In this document: positions 1-8,340 of the stretch, in pieces
Layout: every line of letters begins with the position of its first letter
How positions within the stretch are numbered: the first letter of the stretch is position 1
Assembly: GCF_004564275.1 (NCBI RefSeq)
Contig: NZ_SPDV01000015.1
Span: 1 to 64,000 of the forward strand
Source of the DNA: Sphingomonas parva (ex Maeng et al. 2020)
Lineage (GTDB): Bacteria; Pseudomonadota; Alphaproteobacteria; Sphingomonadales; Sphingomonadaceae
Length of the DNA stretch: 64,000 nt
Direction of reading: 5' to 3'
Position numbers and translations under genes: made by a program
The notes under the pieces: generated by a model
The model's input: only the letters and a program-made list of their open reading frames with translations
Told to the model about the DNA's origin: nothing
Databases searched by the model: none

Positions 1-720
1 TTGCCGGACTTGTCGCTGTCATCCTTGCCGGATTTGCCGCCGCCGTCCTTGCCGCTGTCGGAGCCGCCATTGCCGTTGCCGCCGGCGTTGCCGTTGCCGC
101 CGGCATTGCCGTTGTCGGTTCCGCCGCCGTTGCCGTTGCCACCGGCGTTGCCGTTGTCGGAGCCGCCGGCGTTGCCGTTACCGTTTCCGCCGGTATTGCC
201 GTTGTCGGCTCCGCCGCCGTTGCCGTTGCCGCCGCCATTGCCGTTATCGGCCCCGCCGCCGTTGCCGTTGCCGCCGGCATTGCCGTTGTCGGACCCGCCG
301 CCGTTGCCGCCGCCGTTGCCGTTGCCGTTGCCGCCGCCATTGCCGTTATCGGCCCCGCCGCCATTGCCGTTGCCGTTGCCGCCGGCATTGCCGTTGTCGG
401 ACCCGCCGCCGTTGCCGTTGCCGTTGCCGCCGCCATTGCCGTTATCGGCCCCGCCGCCATTGCCGTTGCCGTTTCCGCCGGCATTGCCGTTGTCGGCCCC
501 GCCGCCGTTGCCGTTGCCGTTGCCACCGGCATTGCCGTTGCCGTTGCCGCCGGCATTGCCGTTATCGGCCCCGCCGCCGTTCCCTCCAGCGTTGCCATTA
601 TCGCCGCCAGCGTTGCCGCCGCCCGAATTCCCACCGCCAGCGTTGCCGTTGTCACCGGCGCCATTGTCGGTCCCGCCTCCACTGCCGCCGCCGTTGCCGT
701 TCCCTCCGCCGCGGGCGATG
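1..720 (-). repeat. In-frame Gly/Asn-rich repeat tract
   Basis: A low-complexity tract inside the FecR-domain gene, built from variants of NGN-GGG-ADNG. A longer unit is visible in the DNA: the block gccgccattgccgttatcgg starts near 231, 333 and 429, spacings of 102 and 96 bases. Both are multiples of three, so the array keeps frame. The opposite strand is open too and reads as Pro/Leu repeats, which is a by-product of the codon bias. Confidence 0.85.
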
Positions 721-1550
721 TCCCGGACCGCGCTGCTGAGCTCGGCGAGGACGATCTCGGCTGGCGAGCTGCCCTCGAGCAGACCGCCGGTCAGCTCCGA
801 AAGCGACGGAGCGTCTTCGGTGACCGCAGACTCGATTTCGGCAGGCTGGACATCGGGACCTTTATAGGCGTCCGAACCGGACGCCGGCGTCCCTTCGGGC
901 CCGCGCGCTGCTGCCGCTGCCGCCGGGGCCCCGGGGACGACGGCGACCGTGCCTGCGCCCGCGGCCTCGGAGCGGATCACCTTGCTGGCGTCCCCCTGGA
1001 TGGTGAGCTGGAAGAGATCCCCCGCGCCGACCTCGGCGACCGAGCCCGGACGCACGATCTCCTTGGCGCCGCCGTCCAGCGTCGACACTTCCACGGCGCC
1101 TTCGGTCACCTGGACGGTGCCTCCCTTGGGGCCGACGATCACGGTGAAGGTCGTGCCTTTCACGACGGCGGCGAGATAGGGAGTCTTCACGCCGAAATGG
1201 GGCGTGCTCTTCTTCTCGATCTTGAACAGCGAGGTGCCGAAATCGGTGATCATCTGCATCAGCCCGCCGCGGCTCTCCGCCTCGACCGGTACGCGCAGCT
1301 GGCTGCGCGGCGAGATCACCACGAACTCCTGGCCCCGCACGATCACCGCGCGGGAATTCGCGCCGGTCGCGATGGCCGAGCCGCTCGACAGCAAGGCGCC
1401 CTTGGTTGCGGCGCGCGAGCGGCCGTTGTCGACCAGGCGGACGTCGCCGGATGCTTCGCTGACCCGCCATGCGATCGGCGGGGCCGCCATGGCGCCTCCG
1501 GTGATGGAGAGCAGGACCGGCGCTGCCGCGCCCAGGAGGAGCTTCCGCAT
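1..1550 (-). CDS. Secreted FecR-domain protein with Gly/Asn repeat tail (partial, runs off left edge)
   Basis: Open from ATG at 1550 to the left edge with no stop (at least 516 codons). The start begins MRKLLLG and is preceded by GAGG nine bases upstream. A signal peptide (about residues 1-23) is followed by a FecR domain (about 55-155) that aligns almost residue for residue with the neighbouring paralogue: RAVIVRGQEFVVISPRS, VPVEAES, STPHFGVKTPYLAAVVKGT. From about residue 277 to the edge the protein is nearly only Gly, Asn, Asp, Ala and Ser, ending in Lys/Asp/Ser-rich sequence. FecR domains are known from periplasmic sigma-factor signalling, but no sigma factor or transmembrane segment is seen here, so a classical anti-sigma role is unlikely. 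It is more likely an exported or surface protein linked to the two-partner transporter at 3140. Exact role unknown. Confidence 0.8.
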   Translation of the reverse strand, partial: MRKLLLGAAAPVLLSITGGAMAAPPIAWRVSEASGDVRLVDNGRSRAATKGALLSSGSAIATGANSRAVIVRGQEFVVISPRSQLRVPVEAESRGGLMQMITDFGTSLFKIEKKSTPHFGVKTPYLAAVVKGTTFTVIVGPKGGTVQVTEGAVEVSTLDGGAKEIVRPGSVAEVGAGDLFQLTIQGDASKVIRSEAAGAGTVAVVPGAPAAAAAARGPEGTPASGSDAYKGPDVQPAEIESAVTEDAPSLSELTGGLLEGSSPAEIVLAELSSAVRDIARGGGNGNGGGSGGGTDNGAGDNGNAGGGNSGGGNAGGDNGNAGGNGGGADNGNAGGNGNGNAGGNGNGNGGGADNGNAGGNGNGNGGGADNGNGGGNGNGNGGGSDNGNAGGNGNGNGGGADNGNGGGNGNGNGGGNGGGSDNGNAGGNGNGGGADNGNGGGNGNGGGADNGNTGGNGNGNAGGSDNGNAGGNGNGGGTDNGNAGGNGNAGGNGNGGSDSGKDGGGKSGKDDSDKSG

Positions 1551-1568
1551 GGCTGTCGCCTCGTTTCC

Positions 1569-1587
1569 GCCGGCAGACGCTGCCGGC
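1569..1587 (-). promoter_or_regulatory. Perfect hairpin just upstream of the first FecR gene
   Basis: GCCGGCAG, a 3-nt loop ACG, then CTGCCGGC: an 8-bp perfect stem ending 19 bases upstream of the ATG at 1550 and next to its ribosome binding site. It could end transcription from the upstream FecR paralogue (stop at 1698) or modulate translation. There is no T-run. Role inferred. Confidence 0.3.
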
Positions 1588-1697
1588 ACTCTGGTCAAGG
1601 CTGCAGAATAGGCCTCAGGCTCTTTCGAAGGTCTTGCCGGGGCTGGTTAATTGGGCTGAAGGCTGTGTGACGGCGATGCTCTGCGGGCGGCGCCCGC

Positions 1698-2957
1698 TCA
1701 ACGCTCGTCGTGATCGCGATCGTCGCCGCGCCTGCCGCCACGATCCTCGTCACGATCCTTGTGACGCTTGTCGTCGTCGCGATCCTTTTCGTCGTGATCC
1801 TTGCCGCGCTTGCCGCCGCGATCATCATCGTCGCCGCCCTTGCTCCCACCACGGCCGTGCTTGTCTTCGTCGCGCGTGTCGTCGTCATGTTTGCCGAAGC
1901 TTCCCGGATTGCCGCGCGCTTCGCCGGCGCCGGGGGGCGGACCGGGCTCACCGCCGCTCCGCGTTGGTCCCTGATCATCCGAAGGGCCCGCGCTGGATCC
2001 GCCGTTCGCCGGCCCATCGGGGCCGTTGCCGCCCGCGCCAGCGGGAGGAAGCGCGCCGGCGTCGCCGCCCTTCGACGGCCTGCCCGCATCGGCAAGGAGC
2101 TGGTCTTCCACCGCGTCCCCGGGGGCCTTCTTGCCGCCCTCCGCCGGCCGTTTGACGTCGCGCGAGGAATTCACGGCTTGGGCAGCGTCAACGGCATCGC
2201 TGCCCAGCTCTGCGAACAGTTGCGCGGCAGGTGATCCTCGATCGAAAGTTTGAGCGGCAACCATCGGAAGAAGAGCCGATTCTTCCGAAATGACGAGGTC
2301 CATGGGTGCGATCTTCAACACCGGCGCGACCGGCGTGGGAGCGCCTTCGTCGGCTCTCGCCGTGGGCGCCGCCCCATCGGATCGGATGACCTTGCTGACA
2401 TCTCCCTGGATGTTCAGCTGGAACATGTCGCTGGCCACGATCGAGGCGATCGAGCCCGGCCGGATGATCTCGGAGGCGCGGCCATCGAGCGTCGACACCT
2501 GCACGGCGCCTTCCGTGACCTGCACGGCGCCGCCTTCCGCGCCGACCGTCACGGTGAACGTCGTTCCTTTTACGACTGCCGCAAGAAACGGAGTTTTAAC
2601 AGAGAAATGCGGGGTACTCTTCTTTTCAATCCTGAAAAGGGAGGAGCCAAAATCCGCGATCATCTGCACCAATCCGCCGGCGCTTTCCGCCTCAACGGGA
2701 ACGCGCAGACGGCTGCGCGGCGAGATCACCACGAATTCCTTGCCGCGCACGATCACCGCGCGCGACGCGGCGGCGGTGGCGATGGTCGCGCCGCTGGCGA
2801 GCAGCGCGCCGCGCAGCGCCGGTCGCGGCTTGCCGTTCTCGATCAGCTGAACGTCTCCGGCGACCTCGCTGACCGTCCATGGCGGCGGCGCCGCCTGCGC
2901 GGCGATCGGGGCGAGCAGCAGGGCAAGAGCCGCGGGCCCAAGCAAGACCTTGCGCAT
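1698..2957 (-). CDS. Secreted FecR-domain protein with highly charged C-terminal tail
   Basis: 419 residues from ATG 2957, chosen over the longer frame (3026) because GGAGGAG lies just upstream and a good signal peptide begins here (MRKVLLGPAALALLLAP, cleavage after AQA). The FecR domain spans about residues 55-150 and is highly similar to the downstream paralogue, so the two genes are a tandem duplication in the same orientation. The tails diverged completely: this one has a Pro/Gly-rich linker (about 290-355) and then about 60 residues that are mostly Asp, Arg, Lys, Gly and His. There is no transmembrane helix after the signal peptide. It is divergent from the two-partner-secretion transporter at 3140. 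Possibly an exported partner or accessory of that transporter; function unproven. Confidence 0.8.
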   Translation of the reverse strand: MRKVLLGPAALALLLAPIAAQAAPPPWTVSEVAGDVQLIENGKPRPALRGALLASGATIATAAASRAVIVRGKEFVVISPRSRLRVPVEAESAGGLVQMIADFGSSLFRIEKKSTPHFSVKTPFLAAVVKGTTFTVTVGAEGGAVQVTEGAVQVSTLDGRASEIIRPGSIASIVASDMFQLNIQGDVSKVIRSDGAAPTARADEGAPTPVAPVLKIAPMDLVISEESALLPMVAAQTFDRGSPAAQLFAELGSDAVDAAQAVNSSRDVKRPAEGGKKAPGDAVEDQLLADAGRPSKGGDAGALPPAGAGGNGPDGPANGGSSAGPSDDQGPTRSGGEPGPPPGAGEARGNPGSFGKHDDDTRDEDKHGRGGSKGGDDDDRGGKRGKDHDEKDRDDDKRHKDRDEDRGGRRGDDRDHDER

Positions 2958-3139
2958 GCTCGTCTCTCCTCCACCTGAGGGCGCGCGGCACGCACGCGCC
3001 TGTTCAACCATCGCCATTGCACGCATCCGATTGCGAGGAGCTTTTCGGGGGAGGTTAACGGCGCGCTAGGCAAGCGCGGCTCTAAACCATTCCTTCAACT
3101 TGTCCGGCTAAGACCGGAGAGATTGCGAATGGAGAGCCG

Positions 3140-4801
3140 ATGCGCCGGATTGTCCTGATCGAAGTCTCGGTGCTCGCCGCCTTCGCTGGCGCGGCGTCGC
3201 CCGCGCTCGCGCAGCAGAACGGTGCGGATCGCGCCGATCCCTCGGTCGCCGAGCAGGAACTGCGCGAGGAGAGGGCGGTGCCCACCACGTCGGCCGAGCC
3301 GATCCTGCGCCCTGCCGAAGGCTTGCGAACGGGCAGCGCGGTGACCGAGCCGATCCTGGCCGGCGCCATTCTCGTCGAAGGGGCGGAGGCGCTGCCGCAG
3401 GCAGCGTTCGCGCCGGTGGTCGAGCGCTATCTGGGCCGCACCCTTTCGGTAGAGGAGCTTCGCACCCTCGCCGCCGACATCGCGGCCGTGGCGCGCGATG
3501 CCGGCTATGGTCTCGCGACCGCCTGGATTCCCGAGCAGCGGCTGCAGAATGGGCTGCTTCGCGTGCGCATCGAGGAAGGGCGGATCGACGCCGTCGAGGT
3601 CAATGGCGACGGACGCGATGCGGTGGAGCCGCGCCTGACGCCGCTCGCCGACGGGCGGCCGGTCCGCACCGCCGCGCTCGAGCGCCAGCTGCTTCTTGCC
3701 GGCGACGTCGCCGGCATCCGGATGGGGAAGGCCAAGCTCGAGCGCCGCGGCGGCCGCAACGTGCTGGTCGTCAACGCGACGCGCGATCGTTTCTCCGGCC
3801 GCGGCGGCGTCGATAATTGGGGCTCCTCGACCTCCGGGCCGGTCCGCGCTCGGGTCGCCATCGACTTCAACCGGCTGCTCCGCCCCGACGATTCGCTCAC
3901 GCTCGAGGCACTGACCACGCCGTTCGAGCCGAAAGAATTCGGCCTGATTGCCGCACGTTACACGGCGGCGCTCGGATACAGTGGAACGGAATTCTCGGTT
4001 GGCGGCTATCTCGCCCGGTCCGAGGCCGGAGGTTTCCTGGCGGACCGCGATCTCGACGGCCGCAGCAGCGAGATCGAGGCCGAGCTGCGCCATCCGCTGA
4101 AAAGGAGCCGTGCCGGCAGCCTCTGGGCCTCGCTCGATGCGCGGATCCGCGACTCGGAACAGACCCGCGAGGACCTGCTGGTCCGCGACGACAGGCTCGC
4201 GCTCGTCTCGGCGAGCGCCTTCGCCTATCGGCGGCTCGGCGCCGGACGGCTGCGCGCCCGGGTCAGCCTTGTCCAGGGCCTCGACCTGTTCGGCGCCAGC
4301 GACGCGGGCGATCCGCTCTCGTCCCGGTCCGATGCCGATGGCCGCTTTTCGAAGCTGGAGCTGTGGGCCGAGCTCGATCAGCGCCTCGCACCGCAGCTCA
4401 GCCTAGTGATCCAGAGCGAGGGGCAGGTCGCCAACGGGCCGCTGCTCTCCTCGGAAGAAATGGGGCTCGGCGGCCGCCGCTTCGGCCGTGCCTGGGATTA
4501 TCGCGAATTCTCGGGCGACCGCGGAATTGCCGGCAGCGTCGAGCTTCGCAAGGATTTTCCGAAGCCGGTGAAGGGCGTCGCCAACGCCCAGGTCTACGCT
4601 TATGCGGACGCCGGCGCGGTCGACAATTACCGCCTGGGGTTCGGCGGCGGGTCGCTGGCTTCGGCCGGCGGCGGCGTCCGCCTGCGTTTCCCGCCGGGGG
4701 TGTGGACGAGCCTCGAGCTCGGCGTGCCGCTGACCGACGGCTACGATCCTTCGCGACACCGCGATCCGCGGCTCTCGTTCACGATCGATTTCCGGTTCTG
4801 A
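3140..4801 (+). CDS. ShlB/FhaC/HecB-type two-partner secretion outer-membrane transporter (TpsB)
   Basis: 553 residues. ATG 3140 follows GGAGA by five bases. The signal peptide ends near ALA/QQNG (about residue 24). A POTRA-type domain (about 72-150, with VERYLGRTLSVEELRTLA and ARDAGYGLATAWIPEQ) precedes a C-terminal beta-barrel region ending in FTIDFRF, whose terminal Phe is typical of Omp85-family barrels. TpsB proteins export one large TpsA exoprotein across the outer membrane. No TpsA with a haemagglutinin-type N-terminus lies in the window; the nearest secreted proteins are the two divergent FecR-domain paralogues. The partner could lie to the left of the window. Confidence 0.85.
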   Translation: MRRIVLIEVSVLAAFAGAASPALAQQNGADRADPSVAEQELREERAVPTTSAEPILRPAEGLRTGSAVTEPILAGAILVEGAEALPQAAFAPVVERYLGRTLSVEELRTLAADIAAVARDAGYGLATAWIPEQRLQNGLLRVRIEEGRIDAVEVNGDGRDAVEPRLTPLADGRPVRTAALERQLLLAGDVAGIRMGKAKLERRGGRNVLVVNATRDRFSGRGGVDNWGSSTSGPVRARVAIDFNRLLRPDDSLTLEALTTPFEPKEFGLIAARYTAALGYSGTEFSVGGYLARSEAGGFLADRDLDGRSSEIEAELRHPLKRSRAGSLWASLDARIRDSEQTREDLLVRDDRLALVSASAFAYRRLGAGRLRARVSLVQGLDLFGASDAGDPLSSRSDADGRFSKLELWAELDQRLAPQLSLVIQSEGQVANGPLLSSEEMGLGGRRFGRAWDYREFSGDRGIAGSVELRKDFPKPVKGVANAQVYAYADAGAVDNYRLGFGGGSLASAGGGVRLRFPPGVWTSLELGVPLTDGYDPSRHRDPRLSFTIDFRF

Positions 4802-4838
4802 CGGCGCCTCGGGCGCGCTCCTGACGGACCGCCTCGGC

Positions 4839-5873
4839 TTAGCCCGCCGCCTCGTTGGACGCGGTGGGGACGATCTCGACGATCCGATCGCCCGCCTCCA
4901 GCCTCGCCGCCTCGGGCTCCCAGAAGCCATGGGCCTTGCCATTGCGGTAGATCCGCACGCCGAGACCGCGGGCGAGGGCGGAGAGCGGCTTGCCCGCCTC
5001 CTGCGCCGTCACCTCGCGCTCGGCCAGCTGGACGGTGCCGGAGGTCGAGGCGAGGTCGGCGATATAGTCGGCGAGATGCTCGCCATGAGTCGATCCGGCG
5101 AGGAGCAGGCCAGCGAAGCTGATCGGGTTGATCACCGTCGTTGCGCCCGCCTGGCGGGCGAGCAGCTCATTGTCCTCGTTGCGGACGACGATGCTGATCG
5201 GCAGCGACGGCACCAGATGGCGGGCAGTGAGGGTGATCAGGATCGACGTATCGTCCCGTCCGGCGGACACGATCATCGCGCGCGCCCGCTCGATCCTGAC
5301 CGCCTGCAGCGTCTTGTCGCGGGTCGCATCGGCCTCGGCGGTGAAGCAGCCGATGGAGGCGGCGCGCTCCAGCGCCTCGGACGTGCAGTCGATCACGACG
5401 ATCTGGTCACCCGGCGTGCCGCGGGCGATCAGCTCGTCCACCGTCTCCGATCCGGTCGTGCCGAAGCCGGCGACGATGATGTGATCGCACAGATCCTTGC
5501 GCAGCTTTTCCATCCGAAACCTTTCCCAGACGCGCCGCAGCACGAACGTGTATGCTGTCCCGATGAAGATCAGCACGAAGAACAACCGGATCGGAGTCAC
5601 GACCAAAGCGTCGAACATGCGCGCCCGATCGGTCACCGGCACGATGTCGCCATAGCCCGTGGTGGTGATGCTGATCATGGTGAAATAGATGACGTCGAGG
5701 AAGCTGACGTGGCCGTCGTGCGTGTCCTTGAGGCCCCCGCGCTCGATCCAGTGAACGGCGATCGCCAGGCCGAGCAGACCGAGGACGAGCCCGACCCGCC
5801 ACGCGATCTGCGCGCCGACCGGCAGGCGGCTGCGCCGGCGGAGAGTCACCTCGTCCGGGCGTCGCGCGGGCAT
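4839..5873 (-). CDS. Two-TM potassium channel with TrkA-N (RCK) domain
   Basis: 344 residues. Two hydrophobic helices (about 24-42 and 90-112) flank a pore loop with the potassium selectivity filter TTTGYGD (residues 70-76). Then comes a Rossmann-type RCK/TrkA-N domain starting HIIVAGFGTTGS with an acidic strand end (VVIDCT), and a C-terminal TrkA-C-like part with ITLTARHLVPSLPISIVVR. The layout matches MthK/Kch-type ligand-gated channels. Start: ATG 5873 overlaps the surE stop as TGATG, implying translational coupling. Convergent with the TpsB gene, 37 bases apart. Confidence 0.88.
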   Translation of the reverse strand: MPARRPDEVTLRRRSRLPVGAQIAWRVGLVLGLLGLAIAVHWIERGGLKDTHDGHVSFLDVIYFTMISITTTGYGDIVPVTDRARMFDALVVTPIRLFFVLIFIGTAYTFVLRRVWERFRMEKLRKDLCDHIIVAGFGTTGSETVDELIARGTPGDQIVVIDCTSEALERAASIGCFTAEADATRDKTLQAVRIERARAMIVSAGRDDTSILITLTARHLVPSLPISIVVRNEDNELLARQAGATTVINPISFAGLLLAGSTHGEHLADYIADLASTSGTVQLAEREVTAQEAGKPLSALARGLGVRIYRNGKAHGFWEPEAARLEAGDRIVEIVPTASNEAAG

Positions 5874-6637
5874 CAGCCGTAAAGCGCCTTTAGCCGGGCG
5901 AGCGTCGGCTCATGGGTGAGGTCGAGGTGGAGCGGCGTCATCGAGACATAGCCGTCCGCAATCGCTTCCAGGTCGGTGGTATGCCCCGGGGTCTCCACGG
6001 TCGGGCCGAGAGCGAACCAGAAATAGTCATAGCCCCGCGGATCGGTGCGCTGCACGATCTTCAGCCGGCCATAGTCCCGGATCCCCTGTCGGACGAGGCG
6101 GATCCCCTTGATCTCTTCGGGCGGCAAAGCGGGGAAGTTGACGTTGATCAGGGTGCGCGGCTCGATTCGGGCGGAGAGCAGGGGCGCCAGCGCCCGCTCT
6201 GCCCAGGCCTCGGCGGCGGCGAACGGCACTGCGTCGCCCATGCCGGCGCGCGCATAGACCTGGGAGAGGGCGATCGAGGGGATGCCGGCCAGCGCGCCCT
6301 CCATCGCGGCGGAGACCGTCCCGGAATAGGTGCAGTCCTCGCCAAGGTTGGCGCCGCGGTTGACCCCGGACAGGATGAGGTCCGGCGGGTGATCCTGCAT
6401 GATATGGGCGATCGCCATCATCACGCTGTCGGTCGGGGTGCCGGCGACGCAGAAGCGGCGCTCCCCCAGTCGGCGCAGCCGGACGGGGCGGGTGAGCGTC
6501 AGCGAATGTCCGGTGCCGGACTGCTCCTCGGTCGGAGCGACGATCCAGATATCGTCCGAGAAACGCCGCGCGATGCTCTCCAGCACCTTGAGGCCGCACG
6601 CATTCACGCCGTCGTCATTGGTGAGGAGGATCCGCAC
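5873..6637 (-). CDS. surE: 5'/3'-nucleotidase SurE
   Basis: 254 residues, the usual length. Begins MRILLTNDDGV, with the metal-binding NDDG motif at residues 7-10. SGVNRGANLGEDCTYSGTV (about 92-110) and the TPTDSV segment are also signatures of the family. SurE dephosphorylates nucleoside 5'- and 3'-monophosphates in a divalent-metal-dependent reaction and is linked to stationary-phase survival. It is first of a two-gene unit with the potassium channel, whose start overlaps its stop. Divergent from the host-attachment-type gene. Confidence 0.95.
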   Translation of the reverse strand: MRILLTNDDGVNACGLKVLESIARRFSDDIWIVAPTEEQSGTGHSLTLTRPVRLRRLGERRFCVAGTPTDSVMMAIAHIMQDHPPDLILSGVNRGANLGEDCTYSGTVSAAMEGALAGIPSIALSQVYARAGMGDAVPFAAAEAWAERALAPLLSARIEPRTLINVNFPALPPEEIKGIRLVRQGIRDYGRLKIVQRTDPRGYDYFWFALGPTVETPGHTTDLEAIADGYVSMTPLHLDLTHEPTLARLKALYG

Positions 6638-6741
6638 CGCCCGGCTATGCGGCGCGACGGCAGGAGACGCAAGGCCGTCGGACGGCCGAAACCATCGCCG
6701 CCGCTCCGGCGTTCACCATGCGAGAACAAGAGGAGATTGCG

Positions 6742-7185
6742 ATGCAGGTTCCGCACAATACGTTCGTGGTCGTTGCCGACGGGAAGAAGATGCTCTTCCT
6801 GCGCAACGAGGGCGATGCGGAATATCCGAAGCTCGAGCTCGAGCGGAAGGTGGAGCAGGAGGATGCTGCCGATCGGGATCAGAAGACCGACGGTCCGGGC
6901 CGGACATTCGATGCCTCCGGCGGCGCCGGGCGAAGCGCCTATGAGGAAGTCGACTTCCACCAGCTCGAGGAAGACCGCTTCGCGCACGAGACGGCCGAGA
7001 TGCTCAAGCGGCGCGCCCTGCGCAACGAGTTCGACTCGCTGATCGTGGTCGCGCCGCCCCGCACTCTGGGCGAGCTCCGCAAGCATTATCACAAAGAGGT
7101 CGAGAAACGTCTCGCCGGCGAAGTCGCCAAGGATTTGACCGGCCACCCGGTGCCGGAGATCGAGAAGATCCTTCAGAGCGCCTGA
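6742..7185 (+). CDS. Host attachment protein family (baeRF-like)
   Basis: 147 residues. ATG 6742 is preferred to 6718 because AGAGGAG sits six bases upstream. Begins MQVPHNTFVVVADGKKMLFL, continues with an acidic/polar middle (about 30-60, RTFDASGGAGRSAYEEVD) and ends with EFDSLIVVAPPRTLGELRKH and VAKDLTGHPVPEIEKIL. This pattern is typical of the host attachment protein family, first described in Agrobacterium and related to archaeo-eukaryotic release-factor-like domains. Cytoplasmic; the molecular role is poorly known. A strong hairpin follows. Confidence 0.8.
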   Translation: MQVPHNTFVVVADGKKMLFLRNEGDAEYPKLELERKVEQEDAADRDQKTDGPGRTFDASGGAGRSAYEEVDFHQLEEDRFAHETAEMLKRRALRNEFDSLIVVAPPRTLGELRKHYHKEVEKRLAGEVAKDLTGHPVPEIEKILQSA

Positions 7186-7206
7186 CGATCCGGCGGAGCC
7201 GAGACG

Positions 7207-7236
7207 CGGGACCGGCGACCAAGGTCGCCGGTCCCG
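7207..7236 (+). terminator. Rho-independent-like hairpin after host attachment gene
   Basis: CGGGACCGGCGACC, AA, GGTCGCCGGTCCCG: a 14-base perfect inverted repeat followed by TTTGCGTGT, 21 bases after the stop at 7185. Confidence 0.7.
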
Positions 7237-7383
7237 TTTGCGTGTCGATCCCACGAAATCGGGGGCTCCCTAACGACTTCGGTGGAAGCGCAGAGCGCTT
7301 CCACCTCGTCGATCGGGCCCCGAAGGGAGGCGGAGCCCGCTCGCAGTCGGCAGGGCGGGCCGGTTCTTCCGGTCCCGTCCTGC

Positions 7384-8340
7384 TCAGGCCTGCGCGGGTC
7401 CCGTTGCGCGGCCGAGCCTCCGCCGTGCCACCAGAGCGGCCGCGGCGGCACCGAACAGAAGCACCATCGGCGGTGCCGGCACCTCGGTGCCGCCCGTGCT
7501 CGACGGCGGCTTGCCGCTGGAGCCCGAAGAGGTCGACGAGGAGGTCGAGCTGGACGTGGAGCTCGAGGTCGAGCTCGACGTGGAGCTGGAAGTCGACGAG
7601 CTGGTCGAGGTCGAGCCCGAGGTCGTGCTGGTCGTGCTGATCCCGCCGAAGCTGCTCGACGAGGAGGTCGTCGAGACGTTGCCGCTCGACGAGGTGGTCG
7701 AGACGGTGCCGCTCGAGGTCGAGCTGGTGCTCGAGATCGTGCCGCTCGACGTCGAGGTCGTGCTCGACACGCCGCTCGAGGTCGAGACGTTGCCGCTCGA
7801 GGTCGAGACGCCGCTCGACGTGGAGACGTTGCCCGTCGAGGTCGAGACGTTGCCGCTCGAGGTCGAGATGCCGCCGGTCGAGGTCGAGGTGCTGGTCGAG
7901 GCGGTGAAGATCGCGTTGCCGCTCGACCCGCCGAAGAAGCCGCCGCTGAAGAAGCCGCCGCCGAACCCGCCGCCGAAGCCGCCACCACCGCCGATCACGA
8001 CGGGGACGCCGCCGCCGCCGCTCACGAAGCCTTCCGCGGGCGGGAGCGGGGGAATCGGCATCGGTGCTACGCCGGGGTAAGTCACCGTACGGGTGGTGAC
8101 GGTCTGCGCCGGCTGCCGAACCACGCAGGCGGTCCGCGCCACCTTGCGGACCCGCTTGGTCCGCACCTTGGCGGTCGGGCGCAGCTTCGACCGGCCGGCC
8201 GATTTGATCTTTGCCTTCGCCTGCTTGACGATCGCGGGTCGCGCTGCGGGGTTTTCGGCCACGTGCACAGCGCCGCCGCCGATGATCGCCCCGCCGCAGG
8301 TGCAGGCGCAGAGTTTCGCTAAGGCCATTCGTACCGACAT
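7384..8340 (-). CDS. Ser/Thr-rich repeat surface protein with PEP-CTERM-like sorting signal
   Basis: 318 residues from ATG 8340 (MSVRMALAKLC); longer in-frame starts lack a ribosome binding site. Order of parts: a short N-terminal hydrophobic/Cys segment (LCACTCGGAIIGGG); a basic region with many Lys/Arg; a Pro- and Gly-rich hinge (GGGGGFGGGFGGG); about 120 residues almost entirely Ser and Thr; then EVPAPP, a hydrophobic helix (about 296-308) and ARRRLGR. The last three elements match PEP-CTERM tripartite anchors, which are cut and transferred by exosortases; here the motif reads VPAPP. Ser/Thr arrays like this are often glycosylated. Inferred to be exported and surface-anchored. No exosortase gene is in the window. 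Function unknown. Confidence 0.65.
   Translation of the reverse strand: MSVRMALAKLCACTCGGAIIGGGAVHVAENPAARPAIVKQAKAKIKSAGRSKLRPTAKVRTKRVRKVARTACVVRQPAQTVTTRTVTYPGVAPMPIPPLPPAEGFVSGGGGVPVVIGGGGGFGGGFGGGFFSGGFFGGSSGNAIFTASTSTSTSTGGISTSSGNVSTSTGNVSTSSGVSTSSGNVSTSSGVSSTTSTSSGTISSTSSTSSGTVSTTSSSGNVSTTSSSSSFGGISTTSTTSGSTSTSSSTSSSTSSSTSSSTSSSTSSSTSSGSSGKPPSSTGGTEVPAPPMVLLFGAAAAALVARRRLGRATGPAQA

Noticed and set aside
1-720. Possible CRISPR array from regular repeats
   Set aside because: Repeats are contiguous, in frame and without unique spacers; it is a protein-coding low-complexity tract.
1-867. 288-codon + strand frame of Pro/Leu repeats
   Set aside because: Antisense image of the Gly/Asn repeat tract; no ribosome binding site, and the opposite strand continues a clear FecR-domain protein.
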